Positions 54,540 to 64,000 of a DNA stretch of 64,000 bases are shown here, in pieces (within the stretch, counting starts at the first letter, position 1; each line of letters begins with the position of its first letter). The position numbers and the translations under genes are program-made. This DNA is from Perkinsus olseni (Eukaryota; Perkinsozoa; Perkinsida): assembly GCA_013115125.1 (NCBI GenBank), contig JABANN010000103.1, positions 1-64,000 of the forward strand, written 5' to 3'. Below the pieces are notes generated by a model. That model was given only the letters and a program-made list of their open reading frames with translations, searched no databases and was not told the DNA's origin.

Positions 54540-55680
54540 ATCTTAGAGAGCTTAGCTCATAAGCCGGCCCTGGACGCGGCTGCGGCACTAAGCATCAACA
54601 ACAAACCCGACATCATCAGCATCAATGCCATCGAATGGTCCCAGCTACCTAACAAAGACTAGCAGAGAAAACATACGCCGCTCTCCGGCACCTACCGATC
54701 ACGGGTAGCATACCAGGGATCAGCTGCACCGGAAGTTGCCGATAGCACTTACCTCCCACTACGAGGCACAAGCCCGTACCTAGGCAAGAACGCCATCGAT
54801 AGTACGCCGCTCCGATACTAGTAAAGTGACTAAGTACAGCCCACCAGGGGTAGAGCAACTACTAGTGCGGATACCGGATGGCCCTCATGCTCCCCGAGTT
54901 CTGAACCCCTGGCTCTCCCGCAGACGTTGTGATCTTGAACAGAGCCCAGCTCAGTTTGAGACAATCGCAAAGGGCGATTGAGGGGCCAGACAGATGTGAA
55001 CCGGGAAGCGGTGAACAAAGCAGAAATGATATTGAGCAGCAGTGCTGCTGCAGCACTCACTCGCAAGTAGCCGACTGAGGCTCTTGTCAGTCGCCAGTTC
55101 TACGAGACCTGGTACGTTCATGGACCAAGTGAGCTCCACCATATCGTCTGCCTTAACCAGACTGTACCACATCGACGGCAAACTCGCTATGACATACAGT
55201 AATATCTGAAAATCATCGAAGCATCATCGATGATCACCAATCGTCCCTCCCACAGCTTCTTTAACCAACCCTTGGACAGCGCTGGATAAAAGCCGGAGAA
55301 TCATAGTGGACTTGAGCGAACTGAAACCGAGTCTCGACATTCAACTCGGACGGTTTCTCTTGTTGGTATCCTGTGGCGAAGGCGACCTACGACGAAGGGG
55401 CTGCTACGGATCTTCCCCAACCGGCGGATACTCAACAGCACAACGTCGACCAACAGTGCTTAGCATCAATATTGTCAACCAAGGATATTCTTTTATCTCC
55501 GGCATACAGAATTATTCGACTCCGGAGCTCGGCATGGTGTCCGCAGAGAGGCATCCATTCCTGTCCCTTTTCCACGCCTCAACCCTGCCGGCAGCGTCCT
55601 TAGTACGGCTGTCCTCCACACCAGTCGAGTACGGAGCAATCCCCACCACAAGTAGCAAAATATCGCAGAGTAATTGAAAA
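54540..55680 (-). CDS. Possible multi-pass membrane protein exons, unresolved
   Basis: Minus-strand pieces that look coding: ILLLVVGIAPYSTGVEDSRT (about 55655), SMWYSLVKADDMVELTWSMN then VPGLVELATDKSLSRLLASE to a GTGAGT donor (55175-55050), and a terminal hydrophobic exon SWDHSMALMLMMSGLLLMLS then AAAASRAGL (about 54645-54550). They suggest a secreted or membrane protein with a hydrophobic C-terminal tail, as in GPI-anchored proteins. I could not chain them reliably. Confidence 0.35.
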
Positions 55681-56337
55681 CAACACAACAGAACATTATT
55701 CCTTATGAAAGCACGTAACTCTGTAGAGCGGCGTTAAGAAAATTGTACATGATGCGCAACATGGCACAAAGCTAACAGCAGCCTTACCTTGGGGGTAGCA
55801 AGCCCCTCGCATGCTTCACCGAACAGATCTCGGACGCTGGTTACCATGGAGGTATTGAGTGACAGGCTGAAGCCCGAGGTAAGCCATGCTTTAAGTGAAA
55901 GGGGTCAGCAGTCCCCTAAGCAAGGATGCAACAACTCCGTAGCCCAGCTCGAAGAAATGAGAACAATATACCTAGAGAGCATATTTGGTTCAGCATTACA
56001 GCGCGTACGAGGACTGCGAGTTGGTACCGCTAGAAAAGCCCAACTCCCCGCAATCATCTCGTTATGTAGCTTTAGCCCACCCGGCTCAAGTCTCATTCGC
56101 TCAAAAGACGCCGATGGTGTCTTCCCCGCTCGATTAAAATATGAACTCTACAAAAATGCCTCGCCTGGACATGTTGTTCGTATTTTACTGACAAACTCCA
56201 ACGTGAGCCCATTACGGGAACAAACTGCTAATTAACTTGAGGACTCTCCTCCATCGTGCGGCCTCGTTCATAACAGTGCCTTCATTGAATAGTTAAATAC
56301 TCTGCTTCGTAATAAACGTTAGTTGCCACAGCACCCT
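55681..56337. other. Intergenic or unresolved
   Basis: A 148-codon plus frame (55789-56235) has no family or splice support and overlaps weaker minus frames. Not called. Confidence 0.35.
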
Positions 56338-58577
56338 TCATCTCCGCTCACAGGCCGCCTGGTGGGCCCTATCAATAACGCTATCGGACGTAGATGCCTT
56401 CTCGAGGATGTATTCAACAGCAGCGTCTACGGTTCCTCGGACTCTGAAAGCCTGAGCCACTTGGTCGTGCGGCCACCCAAACTCACGGCACACCTGCGAT
56501 AACTCTATATCCAACTCAAGCGATATAAGAGACCGCTACTAACCTGCTCAATTTTCGCTCTATTGTCTCGGTCAGTCAATCGATTGAGACTCTCGATACT
56601 GATAGGTTCTTCATCCTGAGTACACTCCCATGGCACCGTCGCTCTAGTACGCCGCGAACGATGCGGGATACTCACATAGAAACGATTGGAATTCCGCGAC
56701 TCAAGTTTGGACAAAGCAACCGCTGCTGCTAGATCTGGGTCCATCTCTACCGACGAGTTCGAATAACCTTCTTCCTGAAAAGAGCTCAGTTGGAGGAGGC
56801 AAACCTATAAGTAGCCAAAGAATGATATACGACTAATGATTAGAATCGACCAAATCATACTCTAATTGAACAAAGCATGCATCCCTAAGATTGTCGCCAG
56901 ATTCGTCGCACAGGAGCCGTGCATTCCATCCGAATACAGCGAGTACAACGTCGAAGAGCTGCTTCTTTAGAGCCGCGAATAGCGGCGACATAGTTGCCTG
57001 TATTCTCGGCAATGGAAAAAGCGGGTTATGAGTTGCAAGCAAGTCATCCACGGAGAGCGTATGCCTCATGGTTATAGACCGTAACAGATGCTCGAGTGAC
57101 TAAAAAGCCTACCTGTATAGTCTGGTTCTGTATACTGGACCTATCGTACCCAGTGATCATGTGGTTGAACTGGAATGCACTGTTCTCCAGAGATTGACTG
57201 AAACACGCATCCACCCTGCGATGCCTCCAGCCTATGAGCATCACCTACTCTGGTATGCCCACTGGCGCTCTGGTCTGAGCTGCTGGCGACTGCCGGGGGC
57301 GTATGGTTACGTGCTCCATTCGATGGTACGACACCGAATCCTGAAAGACAAATGCAAAGAGTTCACAGTGAAGGACAACTCAATTGGCTAGCCCATGCAG
57401 TGATCTTCAGCTAACCTCCCCTCTGCGGCAGAGTAAAGGACGAATTCTGCATCCGTGACCTTTTCTTACACTGTAACGGCTACAGATAAACTCATTTAGC
57501 GCATTCTGCGGCGTTTCCAGACTTATGCGCTTTCGTTCGAGTTGCAACTTACATTAACAGACTTATCAGAGGCACTTTGATGCGGATGGACGCTGCGGAT
57601 CACGCGTACTCCCGACTCTCCGCTGTCTCCGTGTTGAAAACTGGACGCAGGACTGACTCTGTTATGCTGCTGTACTGGTGTGCTCGAGGCACTAAAGGGC
57701 GATCAATGGAAGTCCGGAAACGGGAGAGAGCCGTCCGAGAGAGCATGGGACAAATCCTCGTGAGCTTATATGAGTGGCGATAAGCCGATAAGTTGGTCAA
57801 GCAACCATCATTAGCTATATCCGGCACGATCATCACCATCGCGTTACTCGTCCTCACCTGCTCGTCGGCGTTTCCGAAGGACCTCCGCGAGATACGATAT
57901 GTCCCGGAACTTGAGAGTAGCAAATCGGAGTACCACCGCCTGCCGCTGCGGAGGTACTGAACGCCAGCAAAGCACGTGCAAGTAAGTGAGGAGCGCTTTA
58001 GGATGCACCAGAAGGAGAACCAAACCCGAGATTGAATCTTGGAGATTCATCTACAGATGACCGATTCTGCATATACTAATCTGGAACCACGATCTATGAA
58101 GCGGGCGAGTAATTTATTCTTCGAAATCCGCTCGACCACTCTTGCCGCATCGATGGCCATCGCTACCACCGTTACTCTCAGGTCTCTAACCAACAACTCA
58201 TTACCCTCGCGTGTCTGCTCTGTTGTGGTGAAGAATTCTCCTGTACTGTGACTGTGGCGACAACGACTGCCCAGCGAATGCCCTGGGTGGCTGGACGTAG
58301 CCAGCTCTCCGCTCGCCAGGGGCTTCACGGCGATAGACCACCACGCCCGGGTCTTGGGGCTGCCGCTGCCTGTGAACACTGTTACTACGGCGAGCCTGAG
58401 ATCATGCGCCACTGACAAATTCAATCTTCCCTGAAAAACTGGTCGCCCGAGAGGAGTCATCTGAGCTATCCTACAAAAACCTCCGGGACTCACCTCAGGC
58501 TGTTGGGCATCAACGGCAACTGGTGTTGGTGATCGGGTGGAGCTAGGGCGATGCGCCGCGGATGGTGGCGTTGACAT
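56338..58577 (-). CDS. Ser-rich protein with C-terminal UBA domain, multi-exon
   Basis: ATG 58577 (MSTPPSAAHRPSSTRSPTPV) starts 38 bp after the stop of the upstream kinase. Downstream exons include LRVTVVAMAIDAARVVERIS then KNKLLARFIDRG, a Ser/Thr/Pro/Gln-rich stretch (PSETPTSSASSTPVQQHNRV), IRSVHPHQSASDKSVN to a GTAAGT donor, and SYHRMEHVTIRPRQSPAAQT. A short intron (GTAGGT...CATCGCAG) then leads to VDACFSQSLENSAFQFNHMI. The exon at about 57065-56835 reads MSPLFAALKKQLFDVVLAVF. A UIM-like DPDLAAAVALSKLES (56740) precedes the last exon, a UBA-type three-helix motif (VCREFGWPHDQVAQAFRVRG then TVDAAVEYILEK), stop 56338. UIM and UBA bind ubiquitin, so an adaptor role in ubiquitin signalling or trafficking is inferred. 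Confidence 0.5.
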
Positions 58578-58613
58578 TGCGGCTCCTCCTTGCACCTGCC
58601 GAGTTGGCAGGTC

Positions 58614-58642
58614 GCTATTCGTCGCCAGTAACGACGAATAGC
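58614..58642. repeat. Perfect 11-bp inverted repeat over the kinase stop codon
   Basis: GCTATTCGTCG (58614-58624) and CGACGAATAGC (58632-58642) are exact reverse complements separated by 7 bases. The stop codon of the kinase gene (58615-58617) lies in one arm. Confidence 0.9.
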
Positions 58643-60564
58643 ATCCCAGCGAGGCGCCGGGCTGCCGTCACCTGTTCGGCCTGACGTGCTATATGGCGTA
58701 GCTCAGCTACAATATCCACGAAACGCGGCCTAGACGACGAGATCGGCTCACGTTGGTCCACGCACCTGCAGTCGAGCGCATGATCAGTCAACTCAGTATA
58801 CGATGGCTACCTCAATGCCAGCATGATGAGAGCTCCAGTAATCGCTGGGTGATGCGGCCACTGAGCTCGTGGATCCAGCTGGTTCGCGATTCGAGCGCTG
58901 TCATCTACTTGGACCTGGTTAGCTTTCCTTGGCAACTCACGTATCTGGTGTTCAAGAGACCCACATTCTGGAAGTTGTGAAGTATTTGGCCAGTTGAAGG
59001 ATCCTGAACTGCTGGAGGACGAGCCGTAAGGAGCTCGATCAGCACCATGCCGAAGCTAACACGAAGACAAGAAAATACCCGCCGGTTAGGTATCATTGCC
59101 GTTACATACACTACCCCCTAACCATCTTCTAGGTACGAAATTCCGATGCACCACGTTCGACAAAATGCTGGCTCATGCTCTAGGCGAATCTCTCGGAGTA
59201 GTCTCCGAGATTCCTACCACGAACGGTCTCGGAGAAAAGCCCCCAGAGTATGCGTAGAACTAATAGGAAAGCACCGAAACAGAGAACTCATGCTTCGGAA
59301 GGCCGAAAAGGCACGCATGGTGGAGAACTACTCGAAACTGTGCTCACAGTTTTTCCATCAGTAAAGAGTGTGATTCACAGACCGCCCTACCTGTAAACCT
59401 CGGTCTTCTCCGTCACTACCGACGTGTTAATGTATGCCGGATCCGCATAGCCGATAGTCCCTAATAATACGCTTACGCCCATATTGGTAAGGGGAGCTAC
59501 CAACCTGAGCATTGCTGAACTTTGAAGTGGCCAAGTGAGCGATGCTCAGCAAGACACGCGAGGCCGAAGTCTGCAACCTTAGCCGAGCCGTTTCGGTCCA
59601 GCAGGATGTTCTGGGTCTGAGGACGAGTACTTGAGCGTTTCCGCATCATAATTATATGATGGACAAGAAGTACGGGTCGTACTTCTTGTAGAACTGATAA
59701 TCGTACTGCACGAATATCAGTGTCAGTAGTCTCACCTTGATGTCTCGATGAAAGACGCGGGGTGTGGCGTTGTGTAGATGACTAAGCCCTAGAGCAGCAT
59801 CCAAGGCAACACTTAGTCGTTGATACCAGTTGAACGAGGGAGGACCAGAGGAAGGCTGCAGCCGGCTCGACACGTCACCTACGAGGATAGGCCTTGATGA
59901 AGAGATCCATCAGAATGGTGAGAGGCCGGCTAGTTACTGGGACCAGCTCAGAATATTCAGCTGATTGATTTCACCACGTGTACCCCAATTCGATGAGGTC
60001 GTGCACCAGATTCAAATTCAATGCATTCGATCACGAGACTCGAACTACTAAATGTGAGTGAGGTGAGGAAGAGAAGGTCGATATGAGGAAGCACCCACCT
60101 CCCGAAAGGAGTTCGTAAACAAGGCACCGCTCGTGCTCGTTCCTCGCAAATCCCATGAGGATGACGAGGTTAGCATGTCGGAACTTAGACAGAACCTGAT
60201 CGGCAAATATGCCTCAGTATCTATCAACCGCAACAAACGGCTACCTTAACCTCCTCTTTGAAACCCGACTCTTTGGGAGCTTGCAGCACCTTTACCGCAA
60301 CCTAAGGTCACAAGACGTGTAGCACGGTATACGCGATGATCCTCGCCGAGATACCTCAGTGCCGTCTTTGAGTTGACCACGATAAACACATCCGTAAGTA
60401 CCAGTGCCTGGCAACCGACTGTGGCGCAAACGAATTACGCTGCCCTTACCAAGGACGTTGTCTTGTGAAAAGTTATTTGTAGCCCGTCGTAGCTCCTCAT
60501 AAGGATACTCAAGGGAGATGAAGTTCAAGTTAGCATCCGTAGGGGCAGGGGGGCTCGGACGCAT
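58615..60564 (-). CDS. Receptor-like (TKL/Pelle-IRAK-type) protein kinase, multi-exon
   Basis: ATG 60564 gives a short N-terminus, then YEELRRATNNFSQDNVLG, the entry motif typical of plant RLK/Pelle kinases. A 41-bp intron splices to GTGTYGCVYRGQLKDGTE (Gly-rich loop), VAVKVLQAPKESGF with the VAIK Lys, and FRHANLVILMGFARNEHERC. SFNWYQRLSVALDAALGLSH and VFHRDIK come next, spliced to TQNILLDRNGSAKVADFGLA with catalytic Asp and DFG. The lobe ends with GTIGYADPAYINTSVVTEKT, SFGMVLIELLTARPPAVQDP and RPRFVDIVAELRHIARQAEQ, stop at 58615. All core kinase residues are present. No signal peptide or membrane segment is visible, so it is a cytoplasmic-type member. Substrate unknown. Confidence 0.82.
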
Positions 60565-60899
60565 TAATACTATTATAACAGATGCCGACAACTGAGTCGA
60601 GGTCTCAGGTACGATACGATCGCAGACACGGCCCAGCTTCGGTGTGACTGACTTGAGTTAAGTTACTTAACACAATTCGTATACGCCGCATAACATGATA
60701 ATAGGGGTCCGCATGTACTATGCGACTTGCTCTGTTCTGTGACGAACTAAAGTTTCATGCTGTGCAAGGGGACGGGGAGAAACTAATACGTCAAAAACGG
60801 GGATCACAACAGACCGAAGAAAGGTACTAGCTCATCGCAGTACCGTAGATTTAAACCGTGGTGGCCAGCCTCCCCAACATGCTGCAAGGCGGATGAAGG

Positions 60900-61314
60900 A
60901 TAACGTTAGTAGTGGACGAGGCGAGCGCCAAGAAGATTTGGCAAATTGGCCAAAGGTGACTTGCGCTCTTAGCGAAGCGACGCGGGTCTCCACGTTGATT
61001 ACTGCCTGATTTTATCAAGGCGCTTTACACTCTGGACCTGCCTGATCACAGTGATTTATCGGCCAAAACGCTCCGTAACACAGGGCTTATCTTCGCGACT
61101 TGCAAGAAAGCATCCAATGCATTGGAACAGTTGGATACTGTTCCCACATAAAAACGGCTTCCGCCTCGGTGTTCTGGAGTTGCGCCTCTAAAGCCACGTA
61201 TAGCCGTCGGTTGAGTGTATCGTAATAATGGGGCGTTTTCTTGTCTGAAACTTTGCCGTCGAACCAGAACGTGGATCTTGTTATAGCGGTAATGGTAGGC
61301 ACTGGGAGTTTCAT
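60900..61314 (-). CDS. Candidate small gene, 5' exon clear
   Basis: ATG 61314 starts MKLPVPTITAITRSTFWFDG then KVSDKKTPHYYDTLNRRLYV and LEAQLQNTEAEAVFMWEQ, a globular-looking N-terminal exon. Continuation downstream is not resolved: a possible exon near 61035-61010 reads SVKRLDKIRQ. The gene lies divergently, about 110 bp from the HIT zinc-finger gene. No family recognised. Confidence 0.4.
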
Positions 61315-61424
61315 GCCCGGTGCGTAACGGAACTCTCTGGCCGCAAGCCTAAACTACGATGTAGCAAGTTCTTCATAAATTATAGGAACTTAGCTCACTT
61401 TTGTAGCACCTCTCTGCTTCACCG

Positions 61425-62669
61425 ATGTCCTCCTTGCCCGGAGACGTTCCGTCTCTCCCAGGTGAGGCATCATCGAGCAGCCGGCAACAGCCGCCAAGGA
61501 AAGGAGGAGGCAAGGGGAAGGGGAAAGGAAAGGGGCACTCGAAAGGGGGCCAACAGGGCAGGTCTGGTCCTACGGCGGAAACATGCTGGGTATGTTTGAA
61601 GAACGAAGGGAAATATAAGTAATAGAGACGTCCGGCGGAACATAACGAACAGATTTTCTCTCTCTTGAAGGTTTGTCTGTTGCCAGCGACGATATTGTAG
61701 CATTAAGTGCTATAAAGATCATACCAGCAAACCCTGTACGGGTGGGCTGCGGAGGGGCGAGGATGCTCCGCAACGAAAGAAGCGAAAGCCTGTAGTGGAG
61801 GTTGGTTTCGGCAGAAGGGAAATGTACTTGTGGCCTTCTTGTTCAGTTGTATGATTTCCAATATGCTGAACTATCCCTTTATAGCAGCTGCACGAAGGAT
61901 GATCTTCAGGTGTGTGGAAGGTGGAATAAATGAATGGCGTTCATGTCCTGCGAAATGCGACATAATAACCGCTACTGCGGCATTGTACTATAAGTCGCAT
62001 TGCACTCGTCTCAGCGAATACGTTACTTCCACATACCCCGTGGCGAAGCCCGCAACGCGACTGCTCAATGTCACATTTCGCGCCCTTCCTCGCAGACAGC
62101 AGCAAATTAGCTCACTGAACTTGACCGTGTGATGAACGCTTTAATGGTCATTGTTGTTGTTCGAGCGCTCGTTACGTTAGAAATGTCCGGTGTCGGAAGT
62201 TTTATCAGATGTTGAAATCGTGAGAAGGGATGAAATTTCGTATGCTCTCGATAGGGACTGCTCGCATACCCTCGTGGGCAGGCTTCTGTTGGCTGCTCAC
62301 CAGTTGGTTTCAGGAGCTCCGAAATTCGGAGGCAGTCAAGAGCAAACTCTCACATCCTGCACTGCGCAAAGTGATAAAACGGATAGACTCGGCTGACGAC
62401 AGGTAAAAGAACGCGTCTGGATTTCACGGCGTGCGGCGTCTTCTCTCAGAGTTGCTGCTTTGGAAAAGCAATTGAGCTGCGATGCGGATTTCGTCGCGTT
62501 TATTGACGAGTGTTTGGATGCAGTGGGCTTCAAGTACACTGCTGATGACGCTACCAAAAGCGAGGAAAAAGAGGAAGTTGAGGAGCCTCAGAAGTTGATA
62601 CAGGAGATCGCTTCTGATGCTAGCGGCGATGGATCGTCGTCATCCTCGGAGGAGAGTGACTCCGACTGA
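61425..62669 (+). CDS. ZNHIT3-like HIT zinc-finger protein
   Basis: ATG 61425 opens a disordered N-terminus with a Gly/Lys repeat (KGGGKGKGKGKGHSKGG), then the HIT zinc finger ETCWVCLKNEGKYK. A roughly 50-bp intron (GTAATA...TTGAAG) splices it in phase to FVCCQRRYCSIKCYKDHTSK with the remaining Cys/His ligands. A C-terminal exon at about 62310-62401 reads VKSKLSHPALRKVIKRIDSA and joins across a GTAAAA...TCTCAG intron to VAALEKQLSCDADFVAFIDE then CLDAVGF. This matches the helical C-terminal domain of ZNHIT3 (Hit1), which acts with NUFIP/Rsa1 in box C/D snoRNP assembly. The end is an acidic Ser/Asp tail, TGA at 62667-62669. Exons between 61850 and 62300 are not resolved. Confidence 0.75.
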
Positions 62670-62829
62670 ACGTTTCTGACGATGCTCCTAGTGTAGAGTT
62701 AGTGGCTAGAATGAATTGGAGTGGGCCCGAGCCTGCACGCTCGAACCAGTCGTTCAAAACGGTGCATCCATGGTCCCACTGAGCGGCTAGTTCTATCAGT
62801 CGGCGGTTCACGGCTCTCGTGATGAATTG

Positions 62830-63096
62830 CTACATGAAGTAATAAGGAGGCCATTCCGATGTATTCCGAGACCCGCCGCTCCTCTCTCTCGGAGGAGTTG
62901 CATGCTCCTGTGGAGCGCTGATAAGTCGACGTTGGAGGGACATCGTAAGGTGGCTCCCATCTGTGCTCTTCTTGGGGTTGTTTTCTTTTTCCATCTCCTT
63001 CGTGATGGATTCAGCACTTGATTCCCCAGTCGCCGTTGCAAGGCCTTCCGCGGCCGCTAACTGCCTCTCCCGGTGCACTCGACTGTGTTTCCGCAA
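62830..63096 (-). CDS. C-terminal exon of a C2H2-like protein, partial
   Basis: Minus-strand frame with TRATDLRKHSRVHRERQLAA, the L-x2-H-x3-H half of a C2H2 finger, just after an AG acceptor near 63110. A disordered Glu/Ser/Lys/Arg-rich tail ends at TAA 62830. The Cys half of the finger would lie in an upstream exon I could not find. It converges with the HIT zinc-finger gene. Confidence 0.4.
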   Translation of the reverse strand: MRKHSRVHRERQLAAAEGLATATGESSAESITKEMEKENNPKKSTDGSHLTMSLQRRLISAPQEHATPPRERSGGSRNTSEWPPYYFM

Positions 63097-64000
63097 GTCG
63101 GTTGCTCTTGTATACCGGAATAGAAGTGAACTACTGCTGTATCTTCAAATAGGATTGGTGATGTTGATGGCGGCGGGGCTTGGGCCGGCTAACAGACCCC
63201 TCGGTGAGTGGAATGGGAGGCTTTCAGTTTGAGCCGTTGCATTGGTCACTCCAGTGCAATTCTCCGCCGCGGAATCTGTTCCACCGCTTCGAGTGGTAGT
63301 CCATGCAGGAGATCCTCGCTCCAACTCCAGGTGTTACCATGGCAGTTGTTTTTTCGTCTCGATCAGGTCGGATTTTGATGGTTCTCATATCATCGCTTGT
63401 CTTCGTTGCCACGAGCCCGATGAGCCTGGGGACTCAGCATCATGACAAGAGCATCAGACGCAGCAAGGGAATGCATTTCCTGGTAGTACTGTTGGGATTG
63501 TGCAAGGTGATTATATGGGGATGGCCCGCTGGTTGTTGGATGGGATTTCCTGTCACACTCGCGAAGCGTCACAGAACTTGCTATGTCCCATCGAAGCGTC
63601 AAGCTCGTGCTATGAGCGTTGACTGTACACGACCTAGATTTGCAGGGTATGTATTTATCGATTTAATCAGCAATTCTTCGAGCGATGTGCTCCTCCGAGA
63701 AAATATATGCTTCGCATTACGGTATCAGACACCATGTAGGATTCCGTCAGGCACCTTTGTGTGTACCTTTCATACTCTTCCTGGTCTTGAAGCCGTTTGG
63801 GATGCCCCGGTCATCGTCCTCCGGAGTCGTCCTAGTGGATCCCGGCACGGGTCGACAGGAGATCCAGAACTTACTTCCAGGTCAGCGCCCGTGAGCCTCG
63901 TGTCACTGCGGTCTATCTAGTTTTCAGGGACGTCGGTCGTGATACCGGCTAGATTTGAAGCTGACTATTTGGTGAAGACGATTTATTACACTTTTCTCTA
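63097..64000. other. Unresolved end of window
   Basis: Should hold upstream exons of the minus-strand C2H2-like gene. A 205-codon plus frame (63303-63920) is open but has no domain, start context or splice support. Confidence 0.35.

Noticed and set aside
55789-56235. 148-codon plus-strand frame
   Set aside because: No recognisable domain and no supporting splice signals; left as unresolved.
63303-63920. 205-codon plus-strand frame at the end of the window
   Set aside because: No domain, no splice support and erratic composition; probably antisense to unresolved minus-strand exons.

Overview
The window is nuclear DNA of a single-celled eukaryote, most likely a perkinsozoan alveolate (Perkinsus or a close relative). 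This assignment is inference. It rests on dense protein genes on both strands split by many very short GT-AG introns (often about 30-60 bp), a mucin-like Ser/Thr repeat surface protein, a receptor-like (TKL) kinase of the type common in that group, a flagellar MOK-type kinase, and same-strand neighbours less than 60 bp apart behind polypyrimidine-AG tracts, as expected where mRNAs are capped by spliced-leader trans-splicing. Most gene models below were built by reading exons and splice sites by eye, so exon edges are approximate.

Layout. 0.4-5 kb: small unidentified genes, an intronless beta-rich protein (2046-3176) and a short coiled-coil protein (3468-4460). 5.2-7.9 kb: a folate/biopterin (BT1-type) transporter. 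About 8.5-15.3 kb: a large plus-strand gene with an ectodomain-like and membrane region, a pore-less voltage-sensor-like four-helix module and a complete class I cyclic-nucleotide phosphodiesterase domain; this is the most interesting locus. 16.1-17.6 kb: an ankyrin protein. 18.1-19.4 kb: an F-box/LRR-like protein. 19.6-21.7 kb (minus): a small membrane protein. 22.8-25.6 kb: a MOK/RCK-family kinase. 25.9-29.1 kb: an unresolved membrane-protein region and a candidate mitochondrial ribosomal protein. 29.4-31.1 kb: the deubiquitinase UCHL5/UCH37. 31.1-37.3 kb (minus): an unidentified gene hosting tRNA-Thr in an intron, a degenerate NDP-kinase-like protein, an unidentified regulatory protein and a cathepsin Z-like protease. 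38.4-41.9 kb (minus): a mucin-like protein with 228-bp repeats (and an assembly gap) and a second secreted protein. 42.3-45.3 kb (minus): two tandem copies of a three-finger U1/JAZ-type zinc-finger gene. 47.8-51.9 kb (minus): a small gene and bifunctional purH/ATIC, whose intron carries an antisense tRNA-Met. 53-58.6 kb (minus): poorly identified membrane and Ser-rich/UBA proteins. 58.6-60.6 kb (minus): the receptor-like kinase. 61.4-62.7 kb: a ZNHIT3-like HIT zinc-finger protein. The last kilobase is unresolved.

These are largely unrelated housekeeping, signalling and surface genes, not an operon. Shared themes are cyclic-nucleotide and kinase signalling (PDE, MOK, TKL kinase), ubiquitin biology (UCHL5, UBA protein, F-box protein) and secreted or surface proteins (mucin-like, cathepsin Z, 41 kb protein).
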